Shown: positions 48,316 through 56,008 of the stretch, in pieces | Numbering within the stretch: position 1 is the stretch's first letter | How the letters are laid out: each line of letters begins with the position of its first letter | Origin: a virus | DNA length: 64,000 nt | Direction: 5' to 3' (one strand) | Virus record (IMG/VR): IMGVR_UViG_3300027857_000006 | Location: 1-64,000 of that record | Position numbers and translations under genes: made by a program | The notes under the pieces: generated by a model | Told to the model about the DNA's origin: nothing | The model's input: only the letters and a program-made list of their open reading frames with translations | Database searches by the model: none

Positions 48316-48479
48316 GGAAACACGAACTTGCGGCACTAGACCCGCGCGAGCCGTTCGACGCGCCACCGCCTTGTACGAACTGCGGCGAGCCCGTCACGGG
48401 ACCGACCGTGTCGTGGGGCTACTGCTCGCGCCGGTGCGCCGAGGAGGACTGGTATGCCGACGAAAAGCGAGAAGTTTGA
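48282..48479 (+). CDS. Small zinc-finger protein, 65 aa
   Basis: GTG 48282 lies inside the previous gene. CTNCGEPV and CSRRCAEEDWY give four Cys with treble-clef-like spacing. Probably a zinc-stabilised binding module. Confidence 0.5.
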   Translation: MVWTGQIPKTVGKHELAALDPREPFDAPPPCTNCGEPVTGPTVSWGYCSRRCAEEDWYADEKREV

Positions 48480-48906
48480 GCCGGGGCTGGTCTACGACAC
48501 CCGCGACGAGGTCTGGAAGGGAACCTTGGACGTTAGAATCGCTTCCAGGTGCTCGGGAGGACCGGAAGTGCCACCCGACACACGGCGAGCGATTCTAGAC
48601 CCCAAAGGTGCCCCGCTAGATAGGAACCTTACCGCGCCAGAGCGCTACCATGAGACGCAGGTTGACGTGGTGACCGTGGCGGGAACCCGGTACACGCTGA
48701 CGCATAGTGCTGAAGGTTACCGGGTGTGGCATTTTGCCACCGACAGCAGAGCGCTTTACGCGGACTGGCCGGTCCTGGTAACCTACGGCGTGGGGCTACG
48801 CTTTGCCGACTACGCCTTCAACGGTCTCAGGTCGTCACCTGAGCCAAACCGCAACCTACCAACCGAGGTCCGCGAGCTTTGTCTGCGGTACCTCACCAAG
48901 GAGTAG
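48454..48906 (+). CDS. Hypothetical protein, 150 aa
   Basis: Begins in the preceding gene's end. Mixed alpha/beta, with YTLTHSAEGYRVWHFATDSR as its most distinctive part. No family. Confidence 0.5.
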   Translation: MPTKSEKFEPGLVYDTRDEVWKGTLDVRIASRCSGGPEVPPDTRRAILDPKGAPLDRNLTAPERYHETQVDVVTVAGTRYTLTHSAEGYRVWHFATDSRALYADWPVLVTYGVGLRFADYAFNGLRSSPEPNRNLPTEVRELCLRYLTKE

Positions 48907-48909
48907 ACT

Positions 48910-49095
48910 ATGGCTTCTAGCCTACAGAAAGCAGCGACGCAAGGAAACTACGGACAGGGAACCAGCAGCGGTGCCTTGTCCCGACGGCCACGTGGTGTCC
49001 TGTACACCGGCAGACCCGGTGACAGCATCGAAATGTCGGACCGGTACTACCTTGTTGACAAGAACGGGTCCTTCCGGTTTCAGGGGAAGAAGTAG
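48910..49095 (+). CDS. Small basic protein, 61 aa
   Basis: ATG 48910 after AGGAG. Gly/Ser-rich N-terminus and a beta-rich end (DRYYLVDKNGSFRFQGKK). No family. Confidence 0.45.
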   Translation: MASSLQKAATQGNYGQGTSSGALSRRPRGVLYTGRPGDSIEMSDRYYLVDKNGSFRFQGKK

Positions 49096-49111
49096 AAAAA
49101 GTTGAATCCAA

Positions 49112-49134
49112 TCTTGGACGCGCAGCGTCCAAGA
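49112..49134 (+). promoter_or_regulatory. Perfect triloop hairpin in a leader
   Basis: TCTTGGACGC, GCA, GCGTCCAAGA: a perfect 10-bp hairpin in the 79-base gap before the DUF932 gene. No T-run follows; mRNA processing or leader control are possible. Confidence 0.4.
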
Positions 49135-49174
49135 CGAAGTAGGGCAGTTAAACGAACTAAGAGGTAAACGCAAC

Positions 49175-50326
49175 ATGCTACTCGATCAGATCGTAGAAGA
49201 AAACGCGGTTGCAGCCGGTTCTACCCGGCCGCCACCCGCACGCAGTGAACGCTTTTTGGGACACCTGCCGTTTCGCGGCCTGCTGGCTGACGTCCGGGGA
49301 CTGTCTGGAACGGCCTTGCAGGACAAGGCCGAGCTTGGCTGGAAGGTTCACACGATGCCGGTGGGTGTCATCGGTGCGCGTGAAACGCGCAAGGCCGACG
49401 GCTACCAAGCCCTGGTACGTGGCGGTGACGGGGCGCTGTTGTCGATCACCAGCGCGTCTTTCAAGCCGCACCAGAACCCGGAGATCCTGGCCGGGCTACA
49501 GTCCATTGCCACGGCTGGTGACGCCGAGATCCTTTACGCCGGGGCGTTGGACGGTGGTCGCAAGGTGGCGGCCATCGCTCGGTTGAACGGCGTGTTCACG
49601 ATGCCCGACCTGAGGACACCGCAACAGGTGGCGCTGGGCGGTCACGCGGGACCGGTAGACGACACGGTAGAGCTGTACGTGGTGCTGTCGGGTGGTCACG
49701 AGGTCGGTACCCCGTACAAGCTGCGTGGGATGGCGTTCCGGCTGTGGTGCGCCAACGGTGCCTTCTTCACCAAGTACGCACTGAGCACCTACGCGGTGAC
49801 CCATCGTCAGGCGCTAGCGGGCCACTTGGACGAGATTCGGAAAGCCTACCAGCGCATCCAGGACGAGTTCACGGACTACGCCGAGATAGCTCGACGCCTT
49901 GCGCTGACGGAGGCGAACCAGGACCAGCAGCGGCTCTTTGTGGCCGAGCTTTTGAAGCCGGGAATCGTGCAGGAAGTTCGTACGCGATTTATCGCTGGTT
50001 TGGGCGACGATCCGCCCGACTTCGATATCTATCAAGCCGTAGGCGATAGCCTACGGGGGCAGAGGGCGCTCAACGAGATCCTGCTGGCCAATGAGTCGGA
50101 ACCCGGCTTTGCGCGGACCGGGGCGACGCTGTTGGACGCCATCGTGGCGCAGCAGGGGGCCAACGGATCGAACCTGTGGACGGCCTACAACGGGGTGACT
50201 CACCACGTCAACCACGTGCGCGGTCGATCCGACGCAACGGGTGTGGATGCGGCTCTCTTCGGGGCGGGGGCGACCCTGACCGAGAGGGCGCTGGCGACGG
50301 CCGAGAAGTTCGCGGTGGCAGCATAG
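49175..50326 (+). CDS. DUF932 phage/plasmid-like protein
   Basis: The order KAELGWKVHTMPVGVIG, a GGHEVGTPYKLRGMAFRLWCANGAF-region (signature MxFRLxCxNG, about residues 188-202), and a long helical C-terminus with THHVNHVRGR match DUF932 (phage/plasmid-like TIGR03299), found in many phages and plasmids with unknown function. The N-terminal positioning and 383-aa length fit. ATG after AGAGG; followed by a terminator. Confidence 0.85.
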   Translation: MLLDQIVEENAVAAGSTRPPPARSERFLGHLPFRGLLADVRGLSGTALQDKAELGWKVHTMPVGVIGARETRKADGYQALVRGGDGALLSITSASFKPHQNPEILAGLQSIATAGDAEILYAGALDGGRKVAAIARLNGVFTMPDLRTPQQVALGGHAGPVDDTVELYVVLSGGHEVGTPYKLRGMAFRLWCANGAFFTKYALSTYAVTHRQALAGHLDEIRKAYQRIQDEFTDYAEIARRLALTEANQDQQRLFVAELLKPGIVQEVRTRFIAGLGDDPPDFDIYQAVGDSLRGQRALNEILLANESEPGFARTGATLLDAIVAQQGANGSNLWTAYNGVTHHVNHVRGRSDATGVDAALFGAGATLTERALATAEKFAVAA

Positions 50327-50340
50327 GGTCACCGCTGTCT

Positions 50341-50393
50341 GCTGGTGGGTGGGTCTGCCTCTTATGTAAGCACGTCACCCACCAGCGCTTTTT
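50341..50393 (+). terminator. Intrinsic terminator after DUF932
   Basis: GCTGGTGGGTG (50341-50351) pairs with CACCCACCAGC (50376-50386), an 11-bp perfect stem with a 24-base loop, followed by GCTTTTT. Confidence 0.8.
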
Positions 50394-50441
50394 CTGAATC
50401 CAAACCGGACCCAGGGGTTCCAATAGACAGGGGGTTTTACC

Positions 50442-50849
50442 ATGATCGCAGTGCGTGACTTTCCGAGCCACTTCGAGCGTGACCTGTTCGCCCAACGGCG
50501 AGGCGGCACGCAGGGCAAGACCAACGAGCACAACGAGACCGGCTTTTTCTTCACTGCCGGGAACCCGTACGACCCGGAGTCGCTCTTCGTCGGCAGCGAG
50601 CTTGAGGCCGGGCTCACGGGACCACGGAACTGGCCAGACGAGGCCACCTACCAGCAATCGGTGCGCGGCGAGCTGCCGACGTGGGTAGTACTGGCGGTAG
50701 CACCGAGGACAAAGCCGCTACAGGAACCATATCCGATCTGTACTGACGGCCTGAGCTATCCATTCGAGTGCTACAACAGCTTAGAGGACCGGCGCTGGCG
50801 CGACGAGCTGATCGCGTGGCGTGCGGCGCGAGGCCATGACCAAGCGTAG
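50442..50849 (+). CDS. Hypothetical protein, 135 aa
   Basis: ATG 50442 after AGGGGG. Soluble, Trp/Pro-rich (TGPRNWPDEATYQQ). First gene after a terminator. It overlaps the next gene by 14 bases. No family. Confidence 0.5.
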   Translation: MIAVRDFPSHFERDLFAQRRGGTQGKTNEHNETGFFFTAGNPYDPESLFVGSELEAGLTGPRNWPDEATYQQSVRGELPTWVVLAVAPRTKPLQEPYPICTDGLSYPFECYNSLEDRRWRDELIAWRAARGHDQA

Positions 50850-51033
50850 GCGTAGCATGATGCCGAATGGGGGTTTCGTACGTGGCTGCACCGGCAAGCA
50901 CCGTCTGGACCCCAAGAACAAAGCCTTCGCTCAGGAGGCTCTGGCCCGGATGCGGGCCAAGGAACCGGAGAAGGCGATGCACCTGTACCGTTGTCCGTCG
51001 TGCCGGTTCCTGCACGTTGGTACCAGGGAGTAA
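50836..51033 (+). CDS. Small zinc-finger protein, 65 aa
   Basis: Basic N-terminus, then GCTGKHRLDPKNKAFAQEAL and YRCPSCRFLHVGT. The pattern CxGKHR...CPxCxxxH is shared with a common phage family of small zinc-binding proteins. Confidence 0.6.
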   Translation: MTKRRRSMMPNGGFVRGCTGKHRLDPKNKAFAQEALARMRAKEPEKAMHLYRCPSCRFLHVGTRE

Positions 51034-51049
51034 AAGGAGAAATGGTAGT

Positions 51050-51310
51050 ATGAAAAACGCAACGACACAAGAACAAATCGACTTCTTGATAAGGTACTTC
51101 TCGGCTGACCCGACCGAGGCCGCCGACAAACAGGGTGACGAGCTTCAGGCAGCGATTGAGCAGCGTCAGGACATTAGAAACTGTATCGTCAACGGTACCT
51201 CTACGGCAATGGCGATAATCGGTCCCGAGGCTGGTTCAGTCTTCTCGGCAACCCTGTTTTTCACGGCCGGCCGTCTCTTTGAGGCGTCGTCGAAGGCGGT
51301 GAAACCGTGA
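51050..51310 (+). CDS. Hypothetical helical protein, 86 aa
   Basis: ATG 51050 after AAGGAGAAATGG. Helical, with a mildly hydrophobic C-terminal half (GSVFSATLFFTAGRLFEA). Overlaps the next gene as GTGA. No family. Confidence 0.45.
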   Translation: MKNATTQEQIDFLIRYFSADPTEAADKQGDELQAAIEQRQDIRNCIVNGTSTAMAIIGPEAGSVFSATLFFTAGRLFEASSKAVKP

Positions 51311-51675
51311 ACCGGGAACGACTACTGTCACTGGCGGACGCCATAGAGCAAAGGTTCCTGCCGCTTGGCTTCGACATGAGCAGCTACTGCAACGACTACG
51401 TGTTGACTGTCAAGGACGTACCGACGCTGCCCACTGCGTGCGGCACCACGGCCTGCGTGGCCGGTTGGGCAGTGGCGCTCTTTGGTGATCCTGGCTTCAA
51501 AATTGCGGGTGGAAGCGAAATCTGGGATGTAGCCAGAGAACTACTCGGTCTATCGCCGTCTCAGGCCGACTGGCTGTTCCTGGGTGTGTTCGCCTACCCG
51601 AAAGAACTGAACCGTATTAGCGACGCCGAGGCCGTGGCGGCGTGTCGTCAGTTAGCCGGCGTTGTTGGTTTGTGA
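51307..51675 (+). CDS. Hypothetical protein with CGTTACVAGWAV motif
   Basis: GTG 51307. The CGTTxCVAGWAVALFG segment followed by EIWDVARELLGLSPSQADWLF is typical of a phage family of about 120-180 aa with no known function. Coupled to both neighbours. Confidence 0.6.
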   Translation: MNRERLLSLADAIEQRFLPLGFDMSSYCNDYVLTVKDVPTLPTACGTTACVAGWAVALFGDPGFKIAGGSEIWDVARELLGLSPSQADWLFLGVFAYPKELNRISDAEAVAACRQLAGVVGL

Positions 51676-51773
51676 CTGACCCGGATCGGGTTGCAGCGTC
51701 AAGCCAAGAAAGAAAACTGAATCCCGGCAGCGACTGGCAGAATCTAACAAGTGAGGTCATAGACGAAGTATGA
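51672..51773 (+). CDS. Tiny protein, 33 aa
   Basis: GTG 51672 overlaps the previous stop (GTGA), and its TGA overlaps the next start (ATGA at 51770). The sequence MTDPDRVAASSQERKLNPGS and acidic tail are coding-like. It fills what would otherwise be the only gap in this operon. Confidence 0.45.
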   Translation: MTDPDRVAASSQERKLNPGSDWQNLTSEVIDEV

Positions 51774-52138
51774 AGTACGGTTACAACTTTTACGTGAAGC
51801 AACAAAGCGAGATCGACTTTCACCGGGTGCTGCGTGAGGCCGACGGAAAGAACGTGGTCTTTATCGACTGCGAACCGACTATGGGTGTGCTGGCTATTCG
51901 CAAGAGCTACCTGAACAAGTTTAATGCTAGCGACGGACTTCTACTGGGTGGAGTTACGCTGGGCAAGGGCTGGGGATGGGGTAGCTGTGACGATAGCAGC
52001 AGATCTCACTACGTCACCGACGAGTGGCGCGGCTGGTGGGTCGCAAACAACGAGAAAGATCTGGATAAGATCAAGACCGAGTTGGCCGCCGCGCGAGCGC
52101 AGCTTACACGCCAAGAGGTCCGGGTTACCTACTTGTAG
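51770..52138 (+). CDS. Hypothetical protein, 122 aa
   Basis: A Trp/Gly-rich middle (GKGWGWGSCDDSSRSHYV) and a C-terminal coiled coil (DKIKTELAAARAQLTRQE). No family. Confidence 0.5.
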   Translation: MKYGYNFYVKQQSEIDFHRVLREADGKNVVFIDCEPTMGVLAIRKSYLNKFNASDGLLLGGVTLGKGWGWGSCDDSSRSHYVTDEWRGWWVANNEKDLDKIKTELAAARAQLTRQEVRVTYL

Positions 52139-52153
52139 GGGGAGACAGGATCT

Positions 52154-52681
52154 ATGGTAAAGACAACAACGACAAACGGGACGCGTCGCAAGGAGCGTCC
52201 CCTGACTATCACCGACATCTTCCGGGATGTCTTAAAGCAGATATCGGACAAGAAGATTAAGCCGGTTGCGGGTACCTACTTGAGATTCTCTGGTAAAAGC
52301 CGTAAACGGTTTGAACGTTATCGCTATGACCGCAAACAGCTTAAGGATCTACTCGGACTACAGACCACAAAGTGCGAGGCGTGTGCTCTGGGTAGCCTTT
52401 TCTGCTCTCTGGTCCTAAGAAAGAACGACTCGGTGGTCGGGGACCATGGATCGTGCATTATGCGTGAGCGGATGGAAGCCTACACTACGCCCAAGCAACT
52501 CGCAATGATCGAGGCGGCTTTTGAGCGTAGTGCGAATCCTGTTAGTTCGGTGTACTGGTACGATCCAGATGTTATGGAGTCCACTGGCTTCGCTAGTAAA
52601 AACGGACTGCGAACCGATAAAGCGATCCTCCGTGCAATCTGCAAGAACGCCATCAAGAACGGCGGGGTGTTCAAGCCGTAG
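52154..52681 (+). CDS. Hypothetical protein with Cys cluster, 175 aa
   Basis: ATG after GGGGGAGA. Basic N-terminal half, then KCEACALGSLFCS, an arrangement suggesting a metal site, and a GDHGSCIMRERMEAY segment. No family. Confidence 0.5.
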   Translation: MVKTTTTNGTRRKERPLTITDIFRDVLKQISDKKIKPVAGTYLRFSGKSRKRFERYRYDRKQLKDLLGLQTTKCEACALGSLFCSLVLRKNDSVVGDHGSCIMRERMEAYTTPKQLAMIEAAFERSANPVSSVYWYDPDVMESTGFASKNGLRTDKAILRAICKNAIKNGGVFKP

Positions 52682-52685
52682 TTCC

Positions 52686-52696
52686 TGTGCTATGCT
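52686..52696 (+). promoter_or_regulatory. Extended -10 element, leaderless type
   Basis: TGTGCTATGCT with the -10 box TATGCT at 52691-52696 and six bases (GGTCTT) before the GTG at 52703. The -35 region (TGTTCA at 17-base spacing) is poor. Confidence 0.55.
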
Positions 52697-52702
52697 GGTC
52701 TT

Positions 52703-53089
52703 GTGGGATTGAGTATAGACAAGGACAAGTACGTCACCGGGCCGTCGGGAACAATGCTACGGTTCAGTGCGACCATGTCACTGACTAAGGAACACTGGTG
52801 GACCAAGGATGGTTGTCTGGCTACACGCGGGCTCGATGGGAAACTCGTGGTACTTCCTCCGGTCCAGTACTTTTGGGTAGGCGGCAAGCGAGTCAAGTAC
52901 CGGAACGACCGCTGGTCGGAGCTTCTGGCGACCGACGTGGCGGCCATGATTGAGAAAAACTGGGGAAGCGAGATCGTGCTGAAGCCTGGAGCCACCCTGG
53001 AAACTTACATGGATGCACCTGGGCCACCGCTTCGGAAGCCGTCATGGGCCGACCCGACGGTGCAGTTGAGCGAGGTAGGCGATGAGTAA
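52703..53089 (+). CDS. Hypothetical protein, 128 aa
   Basis: GTG 52703 lies six bases after a -10 box and has no ribosome site, so a leaderless mRNA is likely. Trp-rich, beta-containing (TKEHWWTKDGCLATRG, QYFWVGGKRVKYRNDRW). No family. Overlaps the next gene by eight bases. Confidence 0.5.
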   Translation: MGLSIDKDKYVTGPSGTMLRFSATMSLTKEHWWTKDGCLATRGLDGKLVVLPPVQYFWVGGKRVKYRNDRWSELLATDVAAMIEKNWGSEIVLKPGATLETYMDAPGPPLRKPSWADPTVQLSEVGDE

Positions 53090-53624
53090 CGAATTGAAGC
53101 TTGGATCACTGATCGAGCCGGGACGAGAGGTTAACCGGGATGCCGTTCACGTGGCGGTGGCACCAGTTGAGGCCGGTGAGACTTTGCTTCGAGGTGAAAG
53201 GGTCTTTCTAAAGAACGGGATGGCCTATGGAGGAACACCTTCGCTTGGTGAGTACGTTGGAATTGTAGACCCGTTCCTGGCAGTGGAGTTCGCTACGGTA
53301 GGAACCCGTTTCTGGCTCTACCTCTTTCCTGGGTCGATAACCTCACTGCGGCACGAGTGGACACACCCGGCCCTTGAGTCCGAAAGTGCGCCTTCCCCAC
53401 GGGACTGGCTGGAGAGGTTCGCGGCGTCAGTAGGAATTTCGTACGATGAACTTGTGGTAGCCGGAACCAAAGCTAGTTGCGGCGAATGGTATATCCAGCG
53501 TGGCAGCGAATCGTTGAGAGACAAAATCAGCGATCCCGAGACACGCGACAGTTTCTGGAGAAACTTCACGGCCGTTACCGGTCTTAAGGAAAATAGATCT
53601 GGCGGATTCTCCTGTTCATGCTAG
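53082..53624 (+). CDS. Conserved phage protein, 180 aa
   Basis: The opening LGSLIEPGREVNRDAVHVAV, VEAGETLLRGERVFL and GYVGIVDPFL-type strand are typical of a family seen in unrelated phages with no known function. The C-terminal DWLERFAASVGISYDELVV is helical, and it ends Cys-Ser-Cys. Overlaps the next gene by seven bases. Confidence 0.55.
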   Translation: MSNELKLGSLIEPGREVNRDAVHVAVAPVEAGETLLRGERVFLKNGMAYGGTPSLGEYVGIVDPFLAVEFATVGTRFWLYLFPGSITSLRHEWTHPALESESAPSPRDWLERFAASVGISYDELVVAGTKASCGEWYIQRGSESLRDKISDPETRDSFWRNFTAVTGLKENRSGGFSCSC

Positions 53625-54076
53625 ACCCAAACGAGGTACCGCTGTCGCTGCCAGAGGATACCATGGCCGAGTTAACTAACATGGCCGTGGTAGAGCACCC
53701 GACCGAGTCGAGGCGGGCCGTTACCCTGCGGGCCCTTCGTGGCTACGTGGACGGACTGGCCGCCGGCAAGGGACCCCGTCAGGCGGCCCTGGACGCCGGT
53801 ACGTCGCTTGGTGAGCTGAAGCGCGGCGGCAAGAAGGTCCGCGAGCGCCTGGAGGCGCTGACCGAGGACTACGGCGCTAGCGCCGACGAGTTAGCAAGGC
53901 TGGTGAAGATGACCTGGACCCAGTTAGCCCTTGAGGCGCTGGACCCGAAGGTTAAACTGGCGGCACTGCACGAGCTGTCGTCAATCCCCGAGGTCGGCCT
54001 GAAGGCCGGCAGGGGCAACCCGACGCGGGAACCGCTGTCGGCTGAGACGCTGGCCCTCTTGGGGGGCGAGGAGTAG
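53618..54076 (+). CDS. Helical protein, possible small-terminase-like or DNA-binding
   Basis: Residues 40-75 look like a helix-turn-helix (PRQAALDAGTSLGELKRGGK), followed by helices with WTQLALEALDPKVKLAALHE, a pattern reminiscent of small terminase subunits. However, the large terminase is 20 kb away on the other strand. A DNA-binding regulator is an alternative. Confidence 0.45.
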   Translation: MLDPNEVPLSLPEDTMAELTNMAVVEHPTESRRAVTLRALRGYVDGLAAGKGPRQAALDAGTSLGELKRGGKKVRERLEALTEDYGASADELARLVKMTWTQLALEALDPKVKLAALHELSSIPEVGLKAGRGNPTREPLSAETLALLGGEE

Positions 54077-54081
54077 AAGAC

Positions 54082-54279
54082 GTGGTTGCTTTGTTGACTG
54101 TTGCGATGTTTCTTGGGTTCTTGGCGATTGTGGCTCTTTTGATCGCTGCTCCGATTTACCTACTGTGGAATTGGCTCTGTCCTTCGTTGTTTCACCTGCC
54201 GGCGATCAGCCTGCTACAGGCGTTAGGAATCGGTATGCTGACGTCTTTGCTATTCCCTTTGGGAGGTAGATCAAAGTGA
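54082..54279 (+). CDS. Two-span membrane protein, 65 aa
   Basis: Hydrophobic segments at about residues 2-28 (LTVAMFLGFLAIVALLIAAP) and 42-58 (LLQALGIGMLTSLLFPLG). The size and topology resemble small holins. No lysis enzyme is found nearby. Overlaps the next gene. Confidence 0.5.
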   Translation: MVALLTVAMFLGFLAIVALLIAAPIYLLWNWLCPSLFHLPAISLLQALGIGMLTSLLFPLGGRSK

Positions 54280-54416
54280 AGACCAAGAAGAACGGCGTTG
54301 GCCAGTACCAGGGGCGTCCCGGTACCGGCGGGGTCAAGGTGCGAAAGTCGGGTGCCCAGTGGGTAGACATGTCCACTGTGGCGGCACAGCACAACAAGCC
54401 GAAGGAGGCGAAGTGA
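54276..54416 (+). CDS. Small basic protein, 46 aa
   Basis: GTG 54276 after GGGAGG with nine-base spacing. Lys/Gly-rich (MKTKKNGVGQYQGRPGTGG), then WVDMSTVAAQHN. No family. Confidence 0.5.
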   Translation: MKTKKNGVGQYQGRPGTGGVKVRKSGAQWVDMSTVAAQHNKPKEAK

Positions 54417-54559
54417 AGAACTACTTGCTCGGCATCTTTACCGGCGTCGCTCTCTACTGGGCGGCATCGAGCACGTACGAGTTGACCCGTCAGGTCAAGG
54501 AACAGGGCGACGAGCTTCGTCTGATCGAGAAGTACATGGTTGGTTCTCTAGGTCGATAG
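54413..54559 (+). CDS. Small membrane-anchored coiled-coil protein, 48 aa
   Basis: GTG 54413 after GAAGGAGG. One membrane helix (NYLLGIFTGVALYWAASS) and a charged helix (QVKEQGDELRLIEKYM), a spanin- or holin-like layout. Confidence 0.5.
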   Translation: MKNYLLGIFTGVALYWAASSTYELTRQVKEQGDELRLIEKYMVGSLGR

Positions 54560-54604
54560 GCGCAGTAGTGGACGGCTCGTCCGTTCTGGCCCGTTACGTG
54601 GGCC

Positions 54605-54892
54605 ATGAAGAAGTACGGGAAGAGGTCACTATCCGGTAGGTCCTTCGGGGCTCAGAGAACCCTCGAAGAGGAACGTAAGGCCCAGGAGCAGTACGAGCCA
54701 CCGGAGTTCCAGCACTACCAGTTTGACGACGGTCTACAGTCCAGGTCTAAGACGAACCTGGCACTGTCGCCCGAGGCCTTTGGGATGGCTACCGGAGATA
54801 AGTCGCTTGGTCGTCACGTGGAACGCCTGTTGGAGGACAACGCCGGACTTACGCTGGCTCGTAGCGAGGCTGGTCCCGGCTGGCCTTGGTAG
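54605..54892 (+). CDS. Hypothetical protein, 95 aa
   Basis: ATG 54605 lies at the right foot of a GGCCC/GGGCC hairpin and lacks a clear ribosome site, so translation may be regulated or low. Basic start, helical centre (AQRTLEEERKAQEQYEPPEF). No family. Confidence 0.45.
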   Translation: MKKYGKRSLSGRSFGAQRTLEEERKAQEQYEPPEFQHYQFDDGLQSRSKTNLALSPEAFGMATGDKSLGRHVERLLEDNAGLTLARSEAGPGWPW

Positions 54893-54955
54893 AGAGCCCA
54901 GCTAGTTTCTTGAATCGACTTGGAAGAAACGTCATCAAACAAAGGGAGCGAGACG

Positions 54956-55321
54956 ATGGAAAGCAAAGAAATAACGATGGACAAGAAGTACACGACACGC
55001 GACGGACGCGAAGCTCGTGTGCTGGCGGTTGATCTTGGCGGGTCACAGCCTGTGGCCGTAGCGTTGAAAACCAAGGAAGGCAATGGATACCTTTACCGGG
55101 TCCGTAAAGACGGCCGATGTTCCCCAGAAACCGCTCCAGACAGCAACTTTGACCTAGTCGAGAAGAAGACCAAGGTAACACGGTGGGTGAACGTGTACGA
55201 AGGGGGAGCCAGTGGGTTCAAAACTGGAATCTCTATGTTTGACAGCCGAGAGCAGGCTGAGTCCATGCACGACCTGGGAAAGGTTTACGTTGCTTCTGTC
55301 CCCGTCGAGTTCGAGGCGTAG
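54956..55321 (+). CDS. Hypothetical protein, 121 aa
   Basis: ATG 54956 after GGGAGCGAGAC. A beta-rich first half (YTTRDGREARVLAVDLGGSQ) of a kind repeated in several phage proteins of unknown role, then GYLYRVRKDG and a helical end. Last gene before the RNA cluster. Confidence 0.5.
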   Translation: MESKEITMDKKYTTRDGREARVLAVDLGGSQPVAVALKTKEGNGYLYRVRKDGRCSPETAPDSNFDLVEKKTKVTRWVNVYEGGASGFKTGISMFDSREQAESMHDLGKVYVASVPVEFEA

Positions 55322-55350
55322 TTGACAAGCTTTCTGGCGGGTGCTAGACT
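55322..55350 (+). promoter_or_regulatory. Strong sigma-70-like promoter of the RNA cluster
   Basis: TTGACA (55322-55327), exactly 17 bases, TAGACT (55345-55350), with TG one base before the -10. It is the best promoter in the window and points into 700 bases without a gene. Confidence 0.8.
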
Positions 55351-55365
55351 AGTGCTTGTCGGGGA

Positions 55366-55444
55366 GGCCGGCCGGTTGGTTCTGGCGTTGAACAAAAAAG
55401 TGCTGGGGAGCACTGAGACGTCGTAGTGGACCTTCCGGTCGGCC
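55366..55444 (+). ncRNA. Folded RNA element with 10-bp closing stem
   Basis: GGCCGGCCGG (55366-55375) pairs with CCGGTCGGCC (55435-55444), with one G-U. Inside are GTTC/GAAC with a seven-base loop and AGTGCT/AGCACT with a GGGG loop. The element starts about nine bases after the expected transcription start. The layout is cloverleaf-like but the T-loop consensus is absent. Confidence 0.5.
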
Positions 55445-55451
55445 GTAACGC

Positions 55452-55522
55452 GGGGCGGTCGTCTAAAAGTTAGGAACTGTTCCGAGAGGTCAGGGATGTG
55501 GGTTAGAATCCCACCCGCTCCC
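55452..55522 (+). tRNA. tRNA-like gene, degenerate (anticodon position GAG)
   Basis: A 7-bp acceptor stem (GGGGCGG with CCGCTCC, one G-U), a perfect T-stem GTGGG/CCCAC and normal arm spacing. The T-loop is TTAGAAT, with A in place of the invariant C56. The D-stem and anticodon stem contain mismatches. The anticodon loop CCGAGAG has C at position 33 where U is nearly universal. It is a decayed tRNA or a tRNA-like RNA with another role. Confidence 0.5.
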
Positions 55523-55534
55523 ACCGTTTCTTTG

Positions 55535-55606
55535 TGGACCGTTAGGCCAACCAGAGCCAGGCGTGATAAGCGCCGGTGTTGCCGTTTGGATGACGGCACG
55601 GTCCAA
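55535..55606 (+). ncRNA. tRNA-like cloverleaf
   Basis: TGGACCG and CGGTCCA form a perfect 7-bp acceptor stem. GGC/GCC could be a D-stem, GGCG/CGCC an anticodon-like stem with a seven-base loop TGATAAG (G at position 33), and TGCCG/CGGCA a T-stem with a nine-base loop. The D- and T-loop consensus bases are missing, so it is not a standard tRNA. Confidence 0.4.
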
Positions 55607-55892
55607 CCGCCTTCTGTCCGTATGGCATCCAGTGGGTGCCTGGCAAGGGACGTTCGACGCGGTCGCCTAGGCGCGTCGAACGTAGCCCGGCTTCTGGGCC
55701 ACAGCGTTAAATAACCAGATAACGGACTCCAGTTTTCTGTGTGTACGAGCGAAGCGAGTTAGCGAGTTATGGGGAGACAGCTATCAACTGACTTTCTGCG
55801 AGTGGCTCCTGGTGATGCGGGAGTCCGGCTATCAGCGCCATCCAGCGACGCCGCAGGACCGGGCTCATACCCGGCCCCACCAGTTTCAACAC
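55607..55892 (+). other. Non-coding stretch with several hairpins
   Basis: No gene. Perfect hairpins occur at 55624-55640 (7 bp, triloop), 55650-55683 (12 bp, ACGTTCGACGCG and its inverse, ten-base loop) and 55685-55699 (6 bp, triloop). At 55809-55883 CTGGTG/CACCAG encloses a 5-bp CCGGG/CCCGG stem with the loop CTCATA, like an initiator-tRNA anticodon arm lacking one A. A GAGCGAAGCGAG element lies near 55748. Confidence 0.45.
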
Positions 55893-56008
55893 ACGCCCCT
55901 AGCTCAGCGGCGCGACCGGGTAAAACCGGCACGTGTGACGCGAAAGCGTTGGAGAGCACCCGGCAGATAACCGGGAGGTCCCTTGTTCGAATCGAGGGGG
56001 GCGTACCA
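55893..56008 (+). tRNA. tRNA-Ile(GAT)-like gene with a 40-base D-loop insertion and A33
   Basis: Acceptor ACGCCCC/GGGGCGT (7 bp), positions 8-9 TA, D-stem GCTC/GAGC, anticodon stem CCCGG/CCGGG, variable AGGTC, T-stem CCTTG/CGAGG, T-loop TTCGAAT and encoded ACCA. Everything but two points is standard. The D-loop is 48 bases long (55906-55953) instead of about 8-11, and the extra part folds as CCGG/CCGG and ACGC-GAAA-GCGT hairpins. The anticodon loop is CAGATAA, with A rather than T at position 33; tRNA-Ile would have CTGATAA. Confidence 0.65.

Noticed and set aside
53618-54076. Small terminase subunit
   Set aside because: The helix-turn-helix pattern is suggestive, but the gene lies 20 kb from terL on the other strand in a different operon. 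It is kept only as a possibility.
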